This document shows positions 1 to 8,674 of a stretch of 64,000 bases of DNA, in pieces. The stretch is taken from the NCBI RefSeq assembly GCF_030454045.1, contig NZ_JAKDJE010000007.1:6289-70288 (forward strand). The letters are read 5' to 3'. The translations under genes and the position numbers were made by a program. Below the pieces are notes generated by a model, which saw only the letters and a list, made by a program, of their open reading frames with translations, did not search any database and was not told the DNA's origin. Each line of letters opens with the position of its first letter. Positions within the stretch are counted from its first letter, which is position 1. The stretch comes from Psychrobacter sp. GTDB lineage: Bacteria; Pseudomonadota; Gammaproteobacteria; Pseudomonadales; Moraxellaceae.

Positions 1-156
1 AAGAGTAAGAGCATTAGTCAATGAGTTCTGATGTCATAACGTTTTAACCAACAATGCCAGCTGCCTTTTTTATCAAAATTTTGCCTATCGTACTATCTCA
101 TTATTACCCAATGCATCCTATAACAGCGGTCGCTACACAATCGAAGGTAAGTACTC

Positions 157-642
157 ATGTCGTATCCTGATTCTGAGAATTCAACGGCACTGTTGATTGT
201 GGTCATTGTTCTAAGCTTTATCATTGCCTCCTCGCTTAATGTTTATCCCCTAAGTCCCAATATGGCAACACTACGGCCCATGGTTATGATTATGGTGCTG
301 ATATATTGGCTATTGTTTCAACCGCGCTATGTCGGTATTTTTACCGCATTTACCATTGGACTTATCGCAGATCTTTTAATGGATACCCATCTGGGGCAGC
401 AGGCTTTTGCCGCTGTTGTGGTCGCGTTGGTGATTAAAATCACAAGCATTTATGTTAAGCAATTAAACACCATCAGCGCATGGCTGATAGCCAGCCTAGG
501 ATTGGTTGTTTTTCAGTTCAATTTGTGGATACTACAGATGTTCATACAAAACATTTTTGTCGCAAAGTCCGCCTTGTCACTTATGATGAGCATCATCAGT
601 TGGCCACTCGTGTTATTGGCATTACGCAAGTTTGCTCGTTGA
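157..642 (+). CDS. mreD: Rod shape-determining protein MreD
   Basis: A small, very hydrophobic inner-membrane protein of 161 residues with about five predicted membrane segments, the usual size and profile of MreD. MreD works with MreB, MreC, RodA and PBP2 in the elongasome that keeps cells rod-shaped. The ATG at 157 follows a GAAGG Shine-Dalgarno sequence at a good distance. The following maf and rng genes reproduce the enterobacterial mreBCD-maf-rng order, which supports the call beyond hydrophobicity. mreC and mreB would lie to the left of the window; no readable mreC end is visible in bases 1-156. Confidence 0.88.
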   Translation: MSYPDSENSTALLIVVIVLSFIIASSLNVYPLSPNMATLRPMVMIMVLIYWLLFQPRYVGIFTAFTIGLIADLLMDTHLGQQAFAAVVVALVIKITSIYVKQLNTISAWLIASLGLVVFQFNLWILQMFIQNIFVAKSALSLMMSIISWPLVLLALRKFAR

Positions 643-715
643 TGGCGAGTCTATCCCTGCCTCTAGACACTATAAACACACATATCCTATCCATGCATTA
701 AGAAAGAGAAGAGCG

Positions 716-1420
716 ATGAATATCATTTTAGCATCTGGTTCACCGCGCCGCCGTGAATTATTAGCAAGAGCACAGTTGGACTTTCGGGTGTTGAGCGTAG
801 ATATTGATGAATCTTTGCAAGACAACGAAGCGCCAAAAGACTATATCGAACGTATGGTTGCCACCAAAGCCGCTACCGCTATAGAGCAATTAAACGACGC
901 GTTAGAACTTGATAAAATCGTCGCAAGCGATGCCAACGAGTCAATCATCATACTGACTTCTGATACCATCGGTGTGCTACTAGATGGCAAAACGGTATTG
1001 GTCAAACCAACCGGTCGTGATCACGCTTATAGCATGTGGCAGCAGATGTCAGACAATGTCCATGAAGTGTGGACTGCCGTACAAGCAACCAAACTGCAAT
1101 TATTACCCAAAGCAGCAGAGCACCATACATTAGGGTCTACCAGAGCGTTTCACCTCATCGACCAACAGCAAATCACTGAGCGTACAGAAGTAGCTTTTGT
1201 ACCATTAACCATCAAGATGATGAGTGATTACTGGGAGAGTGGAGAGCCAGCGGACAAAGCGGGCGGTTATGGCATTCAGGGCCTAGGTGCCGCCTGGGTC
1301 AGCCGCATCAATGGCAGTTATACCAATGTTGTCGGACTACCACTCGCCCAAACATTGGCATTAATAAAAACGATGACAGAGCCCAGTGAACATATAAGTG
1401 CAGTGAAAACAGATAGGTAA
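716..1420 (+). CDS. maf: Maf-family nucleotide pyrophosphatase (dTTP/UTP type)
   Basis: Maf proteins hydrolyse non-canonical or excess nucleoside triphosphates to monophosphates. The N-terminus shows the Maf signature with SGSPRR at residues 7-12, a central SDT that carries the catalytic aspartate, and the C-terminal block GGYGIQGLGA found in the YhdE-type subfamily. I chose the ATG at 716 because the Maf signature begins right after it and GAAGAG precedes it; the frame is open further upstream but without homology. At 234 residues it is longer than the usual 190-200, because of low-similarity insertions around residues 60-80 and 140-155. It sits between mreD and rng, as in E. coli (yhdE). 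Confidence 0.9.
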   Translation: MNIILASGSPRRRELLARAQLDFRVLSVDIDESLQDNEAPKDYIERMVATKAATAIEQLNDALELDKIVASDANESIIILTSDTIGVLLDGKTVLVKPTGRDHAYSMWQQMSDNVHEVWTAVQATKLQLLPKAAEHHTLGSTRAFHLIDQQQITERTEVAFVPLTIKMMSDYWESGEPADKAGGYGIQGLGAAWVSRINGSYTNVVGLPLAQTLALIKTMTEPSEHISAVKTDR

Positions 1421-1583
1421 TGTGACTATTTGGCATGATGCAAGAACAGTCACTTGATGACAGTTAGAGATGCACATAATGACACGGTAGGGCAATGGGC
1501 AAGAGCAAGGCGCATTTGTTACACTATAAAACCAATAGACGATGAACGTCTGACAAGAAAGCTAAGAGATAAGAGAAAAAACT

Positions 1584-3188
1584 ATGTCTGAAGAGCTGCT
1601 GATTAATATTAGTCCAATGGAATCCCGGGTTGCGGTTTTAGACAATGGTATCTTGGGTGAAATTTATATTGAGCGACATCATAAGCTGGGTCTGGTCGGC
1701 AATATCTATCTGGGTACAGTTGTACGTGTCCTGCCAGGTATGCAGGCCGCTTTTGTCGATATCGGTCAATCGCGGACAGCTTTTTTACATGTGAACGACA
1801 TGCAGCGTGAGCCTCGGGCTGTCTCTGAAAGTAAAAGCAAAGCCGCGACAAATGCCAAAAAAGAACATAATGATAATGGCTCTATCATAGAAACCTCCGA
1901 CGATGGGTTAGCCATGACGCCACCTGTTGTCAGTGCGCGAAGTACAGAGATTGTGCCTGTCTCCAAGACACTGATTCAACATCGTTTGCATGAGAGCCAG
2001 CGTATTTTGGTACAAGTCACTAAAGACCAATTAGGCAGTAAGGGTGCTCGCTTAACGACCAATATATCGTTGCCATCTCGCTATCTGGTTTATCTACCAT
2101 CAAGCGATCATATCGGTATATCACAGCGTATTGATGGTGAAGAAGAGCGCACGCGTCTAAAAACTGAGCTTAGTAGCTTAATGCAAACGGTCAATCTAAA
2201 AGGTGGACTCATCGCTCGTACTGCCGCCGAGCGTGTTCCTGTAAACAAGCTAGAAGAGGATATTTATTACCTGTTGCAGCTGTGGCGTACCATCTGTGCT
2301 CGTCGCCAAGAGATCAATCATCATCAAAGCTCGGAGCTGATTTACCAAGAGCTATCGCTACCACTACGCTCTATCCGTGATCTGGTTCATGCCGATACCG
2401 AAAAAGTGATCATCGATAATACCCAAACCTATGAGCAAATCAGATACTTTGCCAAGGAGTTTGTGCCTTTTGTGTATGATCGAATCGTACACTATACAGC
2501 AGAGCAGTCACTGTTTGACGTACACCGTGTCGAGGATGACTTGCGTGACGCCTTAAAACGCCGTGTTGATCTAAAATCTGGTGGCTATTTGATCATCGAT
2601 CAAACAGAGGCTATGACTACTATTGATGTGAATACTGGCTCTTTTGTAGGTGGTCGCTCACTAGAAGACACTGTCTACAAAACTAACTTAGAGGCCACGC
2701 ATGCCATCGCTCGTCAGCTACGCTTGCGTAATTTGGGCGGCATTATCATACTTGATTTTATTGATATGCTAGAGCAGCAGCACAAAGATGATGTGTTAGA
2801 GAGTCTGCAAGCACAGCTGACTCAAGATTATGCCAAAACCAAAATCACACAGGTTAGTGAGCTTGGATTGGTAGAGATGACCCGTAAGCGCACGCGTGAA
2901 TCCTTGGGGCAGCAGCTGTGTGAGCCTTGCTCGACCTGCCAAGGCCGCGGGTTTGTCAAAACGGCAGAGACAGTTTGCTTTGAGATATTTCGCGAGATCA
3001 TGCGCTGCGCTCGTACTTACAACTCACCCAAAAAATTCACCGTTGTAGCTCATGCGGCGGTCATTGATTTACTACTGACCTCAGAGTCAGATACAGTAGC
3101 AGATTTAGAGTATCTATTGGGTCGAGTGATTACATTTGACGTAGAAAATCTATATACCCAAGAGCAGTACGATATTGTTTTGGACTGA
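1584..3188 (+). CDS. rng: Ribonuclease G
   Basis: Single-strand-specific endoribonuclease of the RNase E/G family, which matures the 5' end of 16S rRNA and turns over some mRNAs. An S1-type RNA-binding domain covers roughly residues 35-165. The DNase I-like catalytic domain carries the metal-binding aspartates D348 (in TIDVN) and D391 (in DFIDM). The Zn-link cysteines are C449 and C452 in CSTCQGRG. It lacks the long C-terminal scaffold of RNase E, so RNase G fits. At 534 residues it exceeds E. coli RNase G (about 489), mainly through a hydrophilic insert at about residues 80-128 within the S1 domain. It is the last gene of the mre-maf-rng cluster. Confidence 0.93.
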   Translation: MSEELLINISPMESRVAVLDNGILGEIYIERHHKLGLVGNIYLGTVVRVLPGMQAAFVDIGQSRTAFLHVNDMQREPRAVSESKSKAATNAKKEHNDNGSIIETSDDGLAMTPPVVSARSTEIVPVSKTLIQHRLHESQRILVQVTKDQLGSKGARLTTNISLPSRYLVYLPSSDHIGISQRIDGEEERTRLKTELSSLMQTVNLKGGLIARTAAERVPVNKLEEDIYYLLQLWRTICARRQEINHHQSSELIYQELSLPLRSIRDLVHADTEKVIIDNTQTYEQIRYFAKEFVPFVYDRIVHYTAEQSLFDVHRVEDDLRDALKRRVDLKSGGYLIIDQTEAMTTIDVNTGSFVGGRSLEDTVYKTNLEATHAIARQLRLRNLGGIIILDFIDMLEQQHKDDVLESLQAQLTQDYAKTKITQVSELGLVEMTRKRTRESLGQQLCEPCSTCQGRGFVKTAETVCFEIFREIMRCARTYNSPKKFTVVAHAAVIDLLLTSESDTVADLEYLLGRVITFDVENLYTQEQYDIVLD

Positions 3189-3597
3189 TATTACTGAGCC
3201 TACTGCCAGAGACTTGCTACAAGTATTTTGACCAATAAAACAGTTTTCTGAAAAATGTAGGTCTTCAATCACGCTAGAGATTGCCCTTGCAATACCTAAA
3301 ATACTCTGTATAATACACACCACTGAATTATATATGCGCGGCTGACTAAAAAAGCTGGCGCTATGACAGCTAGAGCATCGTTTCTAGCACTATTTCATTA
3401 TGCCTTTGCTGACATCCATTATAGGAGAGTTGGCGGGGCTTTAAACTATTTTACTTTTGGCACGCTATAAGTTCGGATAAAGAACTCATTCTGGTTAAGA
3501 ACAGAAGGCCGCTTTAAGTGAATATTTAACCAAACTGCTTTTGATCATAGTCTTGCAAACCAAGAATGACGAAAGCACATATTAGGAGCTTGCTGGC
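3189..3597 (+). other. 409-base region: S10 operon promoter and leader
   Basis: There is no gene between rng and rpsJ. The region holds a promoter-like pair at 3287-3314 and, downstream of it, an untranslated leader of about 270 bases. In E. coli the S10 leader is the site of autogenous control by L4. A leader of comparable size here would allow similar control, but I could not fold it into the known L4 target. No clear intrinsic terminator for rng is visible. Confidence 0.6.
3287..3314 (+). promoter_or_regulatory. Sigma-70 promoter of the S10 operon
   Basis: TTGCAA (3287-3292) is followed after 16 bases by a perfect TATAAT (3309-3314). It is the best sigma-70 match in the gap before rpsJ and lies about 285 bases upstream of its start codon. 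Assigned by sequence match only. Confidence 0.6.
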
Positions 3598-3909
3598 ATG
3601 GCTAACCAGAGAATCCGTATCCGTCTTAAGTCTTTTGATCATCGTCTGATTGATCAATCTGCACAAGAGATTGTTGATACTGCAAAGCGCACCGGTGCGC
3701 AAGTTTGTGGTCCTGTACCGTTGCCGACTCGCATTGAGCGCTTCAACGTTCTAACCTCACCACACGTTAACAAAGATGCTCGTGACCAGTACGAAATCCG
3801 TACTCACAAGCGTATGGTTGATATCGTTCAGCCTACTGATAAAACTGTGGATGCGCTAATGAAATTAGATTTAGCGGCGGGTGTTGACGTCCAAATTGCT
3901 TTGGGTTAA
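3598..3909 (+). CDS. rpsJ: 30S ribosomal protein S10 (NusE)
   Basis: First gene of the ribosomal superoperon. It has 103 residues, the standard S10 length, with the conserved opening NQRIRIRLKSFDHRLID and the motif VNKDARDQYEIRTHKR. S10 is a 30S head protein and also serves as NusE in transcription antitermination. The ATG at 3598 follows TAGGAG by nine bases. Confidence 0.98.
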   Translation: MANQRIRIRLKSFDHRLIDQSAQEIVDTAKRTGAQVCGPVPLPTRIERFNVLTSPHVNKDARDQYEIRTHKRMVDIVQPTDKTVDALMKLDLAAGVDVQIALG

Positions 3910-3958
3910 TGCACATTACACACCCAACCCATTAATATAAGATATAAAGAGGTCTAAA

Positions 3959-4597
3959 ATGGCGATCGGTTTAGTCGGTAAAAAATGCGGCATGACCCGT
4001 GTCTTCACTGAAGCAGGCGCATCTATCCCTGTAACAGTGGTTGAGGTCGATGCAAACCGCATTACTCAAGTAAAAAATACTGATGTAGATGGTTATCAAG
4101 CCATCCAAGTCACCACAGGTACCCGTCGTGACAGCCGCGTAACTGCTGCACAAAAAGGTCACTTCGCGAAAGCTGGCGTTAAAGCTGGTCGTGGTGTTTG
4201 GGAATTTCGTGTCAACGATAGCGATCTTGAAGGTCGTGAGATTGGCGGTGAGATTCTAGCTGACTTGTTTGAACAAGGTCAGATAGTTGATGTGACAGGA
4301 CAAAGCAAAGGTAAAGGCTTCCAAGGCGGCGTGAAGCGTCACAACTTTAGTATGCAAGATGCTACTCATGGTAACTCAGTGTCTCATCGTGCACATGGTT
4401 CAACTGGTCAAAACCAGTCACCAGGTAAAGTATTCAAAGGCAAAAAGATGGCGGGTCAGATGGGTAACAAACGTGTTACTGTTCAAGGCCTAGAAGTGAT
4501 TTCGGTTGACGCCGAAAAAGGGTTGCTTGTCATCAAGGGTGCTATCCCAGGTGCCACCGGTGGCGATGTTATCGTACGTCCGTCAGTCAAAGCCTAA
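3959..4597 (+). CDS. rplC: 50S ribosomal protein L3
   Basis: Early-assembling 23S rRNA-binding protein of 212 residues. It opens with IGLVGKKCGMTRVF and contains the conserved loop KGFQGGVKRHNF and the tail block KKMAGQMGNKRVTVQGLEV. The glutamine in GNSVSHRAHGSTGQNQSPGK corresponds to the loop methylated by PrmB in E. coli L3. It follows rpsJ by about 50 bases with an AGAGGT ribosome binding site and lies in standard S10 operon order. Confidence 0.97.
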   Translation: MAIGLVGKKCGMTRVFTEAGASIPVTVVEVDANRITQVKNTDVDGYQAIQVTTGTRRDSRVTAAQKGHFAKAGVKAGRGVWEFRVNDSDLEGREIGGEILADLFEQGQIVDVTGQSKGKGFQGGVKRHNFSMQDATHGNSVSHRAHGSTGQNQSPGKVFKGKKMAGQMGNKRVTVQGLEVISVDAEKGLLVIKGAIPGATGGDVIVRPSVKA

Positions 4598-4611
4598 GCA
4601 AGGGGATTAAC

Positions 4612-5214
4612 GTGGATTTAAAAACAGTTACAGGTGCGGCGGTTGAGCTTTCTGATACGGCTTTTGGTCGTGAATTCAATGAAGCATTAGTGCACCAAGT
4701 CGTCACCGCTTATTTAGCTGGTGCTCGCCAAGGTACACGCGCTCAAAAAACCCGTGCCGAAGTCTCTGGCGGTGGTATCAAGCCATGGCGCCAAAAAGGT
4801 ACTGGTCGCGCTCGTGCGGGCTCTATTCGTAGCCCAATCTGGCGTTCAGGTGGTCGTGCATTCGCTGCAAAACCACAAGATTGGTCACAGAAAGTAAACC
4901 GTAAAATGTATCGCGGTGCGATGCAGTGCATCCTAGCAGAATTGATTCGTCAAGAGCGTTTGATTTTGGTAGAAGAGTTGAGCGTTTCTGGGCCGAAAAC
5001 TAAAGAACTGATTGCAAAGCTAAATGAGCTTGATGCACCACGTGCATTGATCGTCACCAAAGAAGTTGACGAAAACTTATACTTAGCTGCTCGCAACATT
5101 CCGCACGTCAATGTACTTGGTACAAATGAAGTGGATCCAGTGAGCTTGATCGCATTTGATAAAGTGATCATGTCAGTTGAAGCTGCGAAACAATTTGAGG
5201 AAGCACTAGCATGA
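4612..5214 (+). CDS. rplD: 50S ribosomal protein L4
   Basis: 23S rRNA-binding protein of 200 residues with an extended loop lining the exit tunnel, visible as KPWRQKGTGRARAGSIRSP. In E. coli L4 also represses its own operon through the S10 leader. The start is GTG at 4612, preceded by AGGGG; a GTG start may lower its translation. Its stop overlaps the rplW start by four bases (ATGA), implying translational coupling. Confidence 0.97.
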   Translation: MDLKTVTGAAVELSDTAFGREFNEALVHQVVTAYLAGARQGTRAQKTRAEVSGGGIKPWRQKGTGRARAGSIRSPIWRSGGRAFAAKPQDWSQKVNRKMYRGAMQCILAELIRQERLILVEELSVSGPKTKELIAKLNELDAPRALIVTKEVDENLYLAARNIPHVNVLGTNEVDPVSLIAFDKVIMSVEAAKQFEEALA

Positions 5215-5561
5215 ACAACGCAAGACTTTATCAGGTCTTAAGAGGGCCTGTATTCTCAGAAAAATCTCAAATGCTTGGCGACTCACTTGGTGTGCAGGTA
5301 TTTAAAGTTGACTCTAACGCTACTAAGCTTGAAGTCAAAAAAGCAGTTGAGTTGATGTTTGAAGGTGTTGAAGTTACTAAAGTAAACACTTTGAATGTTA
5401 AAGGTAAGACAAAGCGTTTTGGTAAAAGTATCGGCTGTCGTAACGACTATAAAAAAGCCTATGTTACCTTAAAAGCTGGTCAAGATGTACAAATGGCTGA
5501 TGCTGGTGAAGAAGTCGCAAACACGACTGCCTCTACTAGTGAAACAGCGAATAACGAATAA
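5211..5561 (+). CDS. rplW: 50S ribosomal protein L23 with acidic C-terminal tail
   Basis: Exit-site protein that docks trigger factor and SRP. The core (residues 1-95) is a normal L23, with the conserved block VNTLNVKGKTKRFG. After the core it carries about 20 extra residues rich in Ala, Glu, Thr and Asn, giving 116 instead of about 100 residues. The tail is acidic and probably disordered, unusual for a basic ribosomal protein. It is translationally coupled to rplD. Confidence 0.96.
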   Translation: MNNARLYQVLRGPVFSEKSQMLGDSLGVQVFKVDSNATKLEVKKAVELMFEGVEVTKVNTLNVKGKTKRFGKSIGCRNDYKKAYVTLKAGQDVQMADAGEEVANTTASTSETANNE

Positions 5562-5572
5562 GGATTACACTC

Positions 5573-6400
5573 ATGCCTATCGTAAGAGCAAAGCCAACAT
5601 CACCAGGCCGTCGTTTTGTTGAAAAAGTGGTGCATCCACACCTTTACAAAGGTCGTCCTTATGCAGCGCTTCTAGAATCAAAAAGTAAGTCAGGTGGTCG
5701 TAACAATAATGGTCGTATCACTACTCGTCACATTGGCGGTGGTCATAAGCAACATTATCGCATTATCGATTTCAAACGTACTAAAGACAATATCCCAGCT
5801 GTGGTAGAGCGTATTGAATACGATCCTAACCGTACTGCACATATTGCATTACTTAAGTATGCTGATGGCGAACGTCGTTACATCATCGCTGCTAAAAAAC
5901 AAGCAGTTGGCGATACAGTAATGTCAGGCGAAACATCTCCAATACGTCCAGGTAACTGCCTACCGCTAAAAAACATCCCATTGGGTACTGTGATCCATAA
6001 TATCGAACTTAAAATCGGTAAAGGTGCACAGATGGCTCGTTCTGCGGGTGCTAGCGTTCAGTTATTAGGCCGTGACGGTATCTACGCTATTCTACGTCTA
6101 CGTTCAGGCGAAACTCGCCGTGTACACGTAAACTGCCGTGCTGTTATTGGCGAAGTTTCTAACACTGAAAACAACTTGAAATCACTTGGTAAAGCTGGTG
6201 CTTCACGTTGGCGTGGTGTTCGTCCTTCAGTTCGTGGTGTCGCGATGAACCCGGTTGATCACCCACATGGTGGTGGTGAAGGTCGTAACAAAGGTCGCCA
6301 TCCAACTAGCCCTTGGGGTCAGAAGTCTAAAGGACTTAAAACGCGTCATAATAAGCGTACTGACAACATGATCATCCGCCGCCGCGCCAAGAAGAAATAA
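5573..6400 (+). CDS. rplB: 50S ribosomal protein L2
   Basis: One of the most conserved ribosomal proteins, placed near the peptidyl transferase centre and needed for subunit association. Its 275 residues match the family. The block GVAMNPVDHPHGGGEGR near residue 220 holds the histidine that is essential in E. coli L2. It follows rplW by 11 bases with a ribosome binding site (AAGGAT). Confidence 0.98.
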   Translation: MPIVRAKPTSPGRRFVEKVVHPHLYKGRPYAALLESKSKSGGRNNNGRITTRHIGGGHKQHYRIIDFKRTKDNIPAVVERIEYDPNRTAHIALLKYADGERRYIIAAKKQAVGDTVMSGETSPIRPGNCLPLKNIPLGTVIHNIELKIGKGAQMARSAGASVQLLGRDGIYAILRLRSGETRRVHVNCRAVIGEVSNTENNLKSLGKAGASRWRGVRPSVRGVAMNPVDHPHGGGEGRNKGRHPTSPWGQKSKGLKTRHNKRTDNMIIRRRAKKK

Positions 6401-6412
6401 AGGAAGAATTTC

Positions 6413-6688
6413 ATGCCTCGTTCATTGAAAAAAGGTCCATTCATAGACGCGCACTTATTTGCTAAAGTTGAGAATGCATTAGACACCAACTCACGCAAGC
6501 CAATTAAAACTTGGTCGCGCCGCTCGATGATCCTACCACAAATGGTTGGCTTAACTTTATCTGTCCACAACGGCCGTACTCACGTACCGGTTATCGTAAG
6601 TGAGCAGATGGTTGGTCATAAACTAGGTGAATTTGCCCCGACTCGTACGTATCGTGGTCATGGCATTGACAAAAAAGCTAAGAGATAA
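6413..6688 (+). CDS. rpsS: 30S ribosomal protein S19
   Basis: 30S head protein of 91 residues that contacts S13 and the A-site tRNA region. It opens with PRSLKKGPFID and contains the conserved VPVIVSEQMVGHKLGEFAPTR block. It starts 12 bases after rplB behind AAGGAAG, in standard S10 operon order. Confidence 0.98.
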   Translation: MPRSLKKGPFIDAHLFAKVENALDTNSRKPIKTWSRRSMILPQMVGLTLSVHNGRTHVPVIVSEQMVGHKLGEFAPTRTYRGHGIDKKAKR

Positions 6689-6698
6689 GGTGCTTACC

Positions 6699-7028
6699 AT
6701 GGAAGTAACTGCAAAATTACGCGGTGCCGCCATATCGGCACAAAAAGTTAGACTCGTTGCTGATGAAGTTCGTGGCAAATCTATTGAGCGTGCTTTGGAT
6801 ATCCTAACGTATAGCAATAAAAAAGGCGCTATCTTTGTTAAGAAATGTCTTAACTCAGCCATCGCCAATGCCGAACATAATCACGGCCTAGATATTGACG
6901 ACCTAAAAGTCGCTACTATCTATGTTGATGAAGGCATTACGCTAAAACGTATCCTACCACGTGCCAAAGGTCGCGCTGATCGTATCAGCAAGCGTACTTG
7001 TCACATCACTATAAAGGTAGGAGAATAA
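6699..7028 (+). CDS. rplV: 50S ribosomal protein L22
   Basis: Exit-tunnel protein of 109 residues whose long beta-hairpin narrows the tunnel (the hairpin lies around KRILPRAKGRADRISKRT). The frame is open back into rpsS, but the ATG at 6699 is the family start (MEVTAKLRGA...) and is preceded by AAGGTG. It is separated from rpsS by ten bases and followed by rpsC after three. Confidence 0.97.
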   Translation: MEVTAKLRGAAISAQKVRLVADEVRGKSIERALDILTYSNKKGAIFVKKCLNSAIANAEHNHGLDIDDLKVATIYVDEGITLKRILPRAKGRADRISKRTCHITIKVGE

Positions 7029-7031
7029 GTT

Positions 7032-7754
7032 ATGGGTCAAAAGGTACATCCAATTGGAATTCGTCTTGGTGTTGTAAAAAAGCATAACGCAAACTGGTAT
7101 GCTGATCCTAAACAATACTCAGAATACCTAATCAACGATATTCAAGTTCGTGAATATCTACGCAAAAAGCTAGATAACGCAATGATCAGCAACATCATGA
7201 TCGAGCGTCCTACTGGCGCTGCTAAGATTACTATCGCCACTGCGCGCCCTGGTATCGTTATCGGTAAGAAAGGCGAAGATATCGAAAGACTTCAAAAAGA
7301 ATTGACCAAAATTATGGGCGTACCTGCTCAGGTCAACATTGAAGAAATCACGTCACCTGATCTTGATGCACGTTTGGTAGCAGACGGTATCGCAAGCCAG
7401 CTTGAGCGTCGTGTTATGTTCCGCCGTGCGATGAAGCGCGCTGTACAGAACAGCATGCGTTCTGGTGCTAAAGGTATTAAAGTTGAGCTGTCTGGCCGTC
7501 TTGGCGGTGCTGAGATTGCTCGTAGCGAATGGTATCGTGAAGGCCGTGTGCCATTGCATACACTCCGTGCAGATATTGACTACTCGTCAATTCGTGCAGA
7601 GACAACTTACGGCACCATCGGTGTTAAAGTTTGGATTTTCCGCGGCGAAATCCTTGACGGTATGAACAGCGTTTATAATCCCGTTAAAGAAGAGCAGACT
7701 CGTGCGCCAAAACGCCGTGGTCGTGGAAACCGTCGAAACTCAGACAGAGGTTAA
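7032..7754 (+). CDS. rpsC: 30S ribosomal protein S3
   Basis: mRNA-entry-site protein of 240 residues. It has the KH domain motif GIVIGKKGEDIERL around residues 75-88 and the C-terminal S3 domain with SGRLGGAEIARSEW. The tail is basic and Arg-rich, as usual for S3. It starts with MGQKVHPIGIRLG, the invariant S3 N-terminus, and lies three bases after rplV. Confidence 0.98.
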   Translation: MGQKVHPIGIRLGVVKKHNANWYADPKQYSEYLINDIQVREYLRKKLDNAMISNIMIERPTGAAKITIATARPGIVIGKKGEDIERLQKELTKIMGVPAQVNIEEITSPDLDARLVADGIASQLERRVMFRRAMKRAVQNSMRSGAKGIKVELSGRLGGAEIARSEWYREGRVPLHTLRADIDYSSIRAETTYGTIGVKVWIFRGEILDGMNSVYNPVKEEQTRAPKRRGRGNRRNSDRG

Positions 7755-7757
7755 ACT

Positions 7758-8171
7758 ATGTTACAGCCAAAACGTACCAAGTTTCGTAAAATGCATAAAG
7801 GTCGTAACACTGGGCTAGCTCATCGTGGAAGCACCGTTGCATTCGGACAAATTGGTCTAAAATCATTGACGCGTGGTCGTATGACAGCCCGTCAAATCGA
7901 AGCAGCACGTCGTACCATTACTCGTAAAATCAAGCGTGGTGGTAAGATTTGGATTCGTGTATTCCCAGACAAGCCAATTACCAACAAGCCATTAGAAGTA
8001 CGTATGGGTAAAGGTAAAGGTCCAGTTGAGTACTGGGTATGCGAAATCAAGCCTGGTAAAGTGCTATATGAAATTGAAGGGGTATCTGAAGAGCTTGCTC
8101 GCGATGCATTAACGCTTGCTGCAGCAAAACTGCCCTTTAAAACTACCATTGTTAAGCGGACGATAATGTAA
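7758..8171 (+). CDS. rplP: 50S ribosomal protein L16
   Basis: Protein of 137 residues near the A site and peptidyl transferase centre, with the L16 opening MLQPKRTKFRKMHKGRN and the conserved MGKGKGPVEYWV. The arginine in TRGRMTARQIEAARR corresponds to the one hydroxylated by RoxA in E. coli. Its stop codon overlaps the start of rpmC by one base (TAATG). Confidence 0.98.
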   Translation: MLQPKRTKFRKMHKGRNTGLAHRGSTVAFGQIGLKSLTRGRMTARQIEAARRTITRKIKRGGKIWIRVFPDKPITNKPLEVRMGKGKGPVEYWVCEIKPGKVLYEIEGVSEELARDALTLAAAKLPFKTTIVKRTIM

Positions 8172-8368
8172 TGAAGATCAGTGAATTACGTGATAAATCA
8201 TTAGAAGAACTGACCCAGTTACTTGATGAAAAGCAACTTGATGCTTTCCGTATTCGTATGGCTAAAGCAACTGGTCAGTTGGGTAATACCCATGAAGTCA
8301 GAGCAAATCGTCGTACGATTGCTCAGCTTCAGACTTTGATTAACGAGAAACAACGAGGCGACTCATGA
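8171..8368 (+). CDS. rpmC: 50S ribosomal protein L29
   Basis: Small exit-site protein of 65 residues, predicted as two long helices, with the typical opening MKISELRDKSLEEL and the RRTIAQLQTLINE segment. It is coupled to its neighbours by a one-base overlap with rplP and a four-base ATGA overlap with rpsQ. Confidence 0.97.
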   Translation: MKISELRDKSLEELTQLLDEKQLDAFRIRMAKATGQLGNTHEVRANRRTIAQLQTLINEKQRGDS

Positions 8369-8640
8369 GCGATAACAATCAAACAGCTACCAATGCTAGC
8401 GTATTGACAGGACGAGTTGTCAGCGACAAGATGGACAAGTCCATCACAGTTTTGATTGAGCGTCTGGTTCGTCATCCTTTGTATGGCAAGCAGCTTCGTC
8501 GTTCTACTAAAATCAAAGCACATGATGAGAACAATGTTTGTCAACAAGGCGACCTTGTCCGCATCAAAGAAACGCGTCCAATCTCAAAAACTAAGTCTTG
8601 GACTCTAGTTGATGTGGTTGAAAAAGTAGAAAAAATCTAA
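8365..8640 (+). CDS. rpsQ: 30S ribosomal protein S17
   Basis: Primary 16S rRNA-binding protein with an OB fold, 91 residues. The conserved core runs from LTGRVVSDKMDKSITV through RSTKIKAHDENN to GDLVRIKETRPISKTKSW. A Ser/Asn/Thr-rich N-terminal extension of about 14 residues precedes the core. It is the last gene of the S10 operon proper; 183 bases separate it from rplN. Confidence 0.97.
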   Translation: MSDNNQTATNASVLTGRVVSDKMDKSITVLIERLVRHPLYGKQLRRSTKIKAHDENNVCQQGDLVRIKETRPISKTKSWTLVDVVEKVEKI

Positions 8641-8645
8641 GTAAA

Positions 8646-8674
8646 TTGCATTGAAAGCCAGAAGCTGTTAAAAT
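8646..8674 (+). promoter_or_regulatory. Promoter-like site for the spc operon (upstream of rplN)
   Basis: TTGCAT (8646-8651) is followed after 17 bases by TAAAAT (8669-8674) and then by the GC-rich discriminator GCCGCC (8676-8681). In E. coli the spc operon has its own promoter at exactly this place, before rplN. The string TTAAAAT(A)GCCGCC recurs 81 bases downstream at 8749-8761, so a second related element may exist. Confidence 0.55.

Noticed and set aside
1..156. Possible end of mreC at the left edge
   Set aside because: No frame reads as a recognisable MreC C-terminus, so no partial gene can be supported.
632..715. In-frame upstream extension of maf overlapping mreD
   Set aside because: The Maf signature starts at 716 with a good ribosome binding site.
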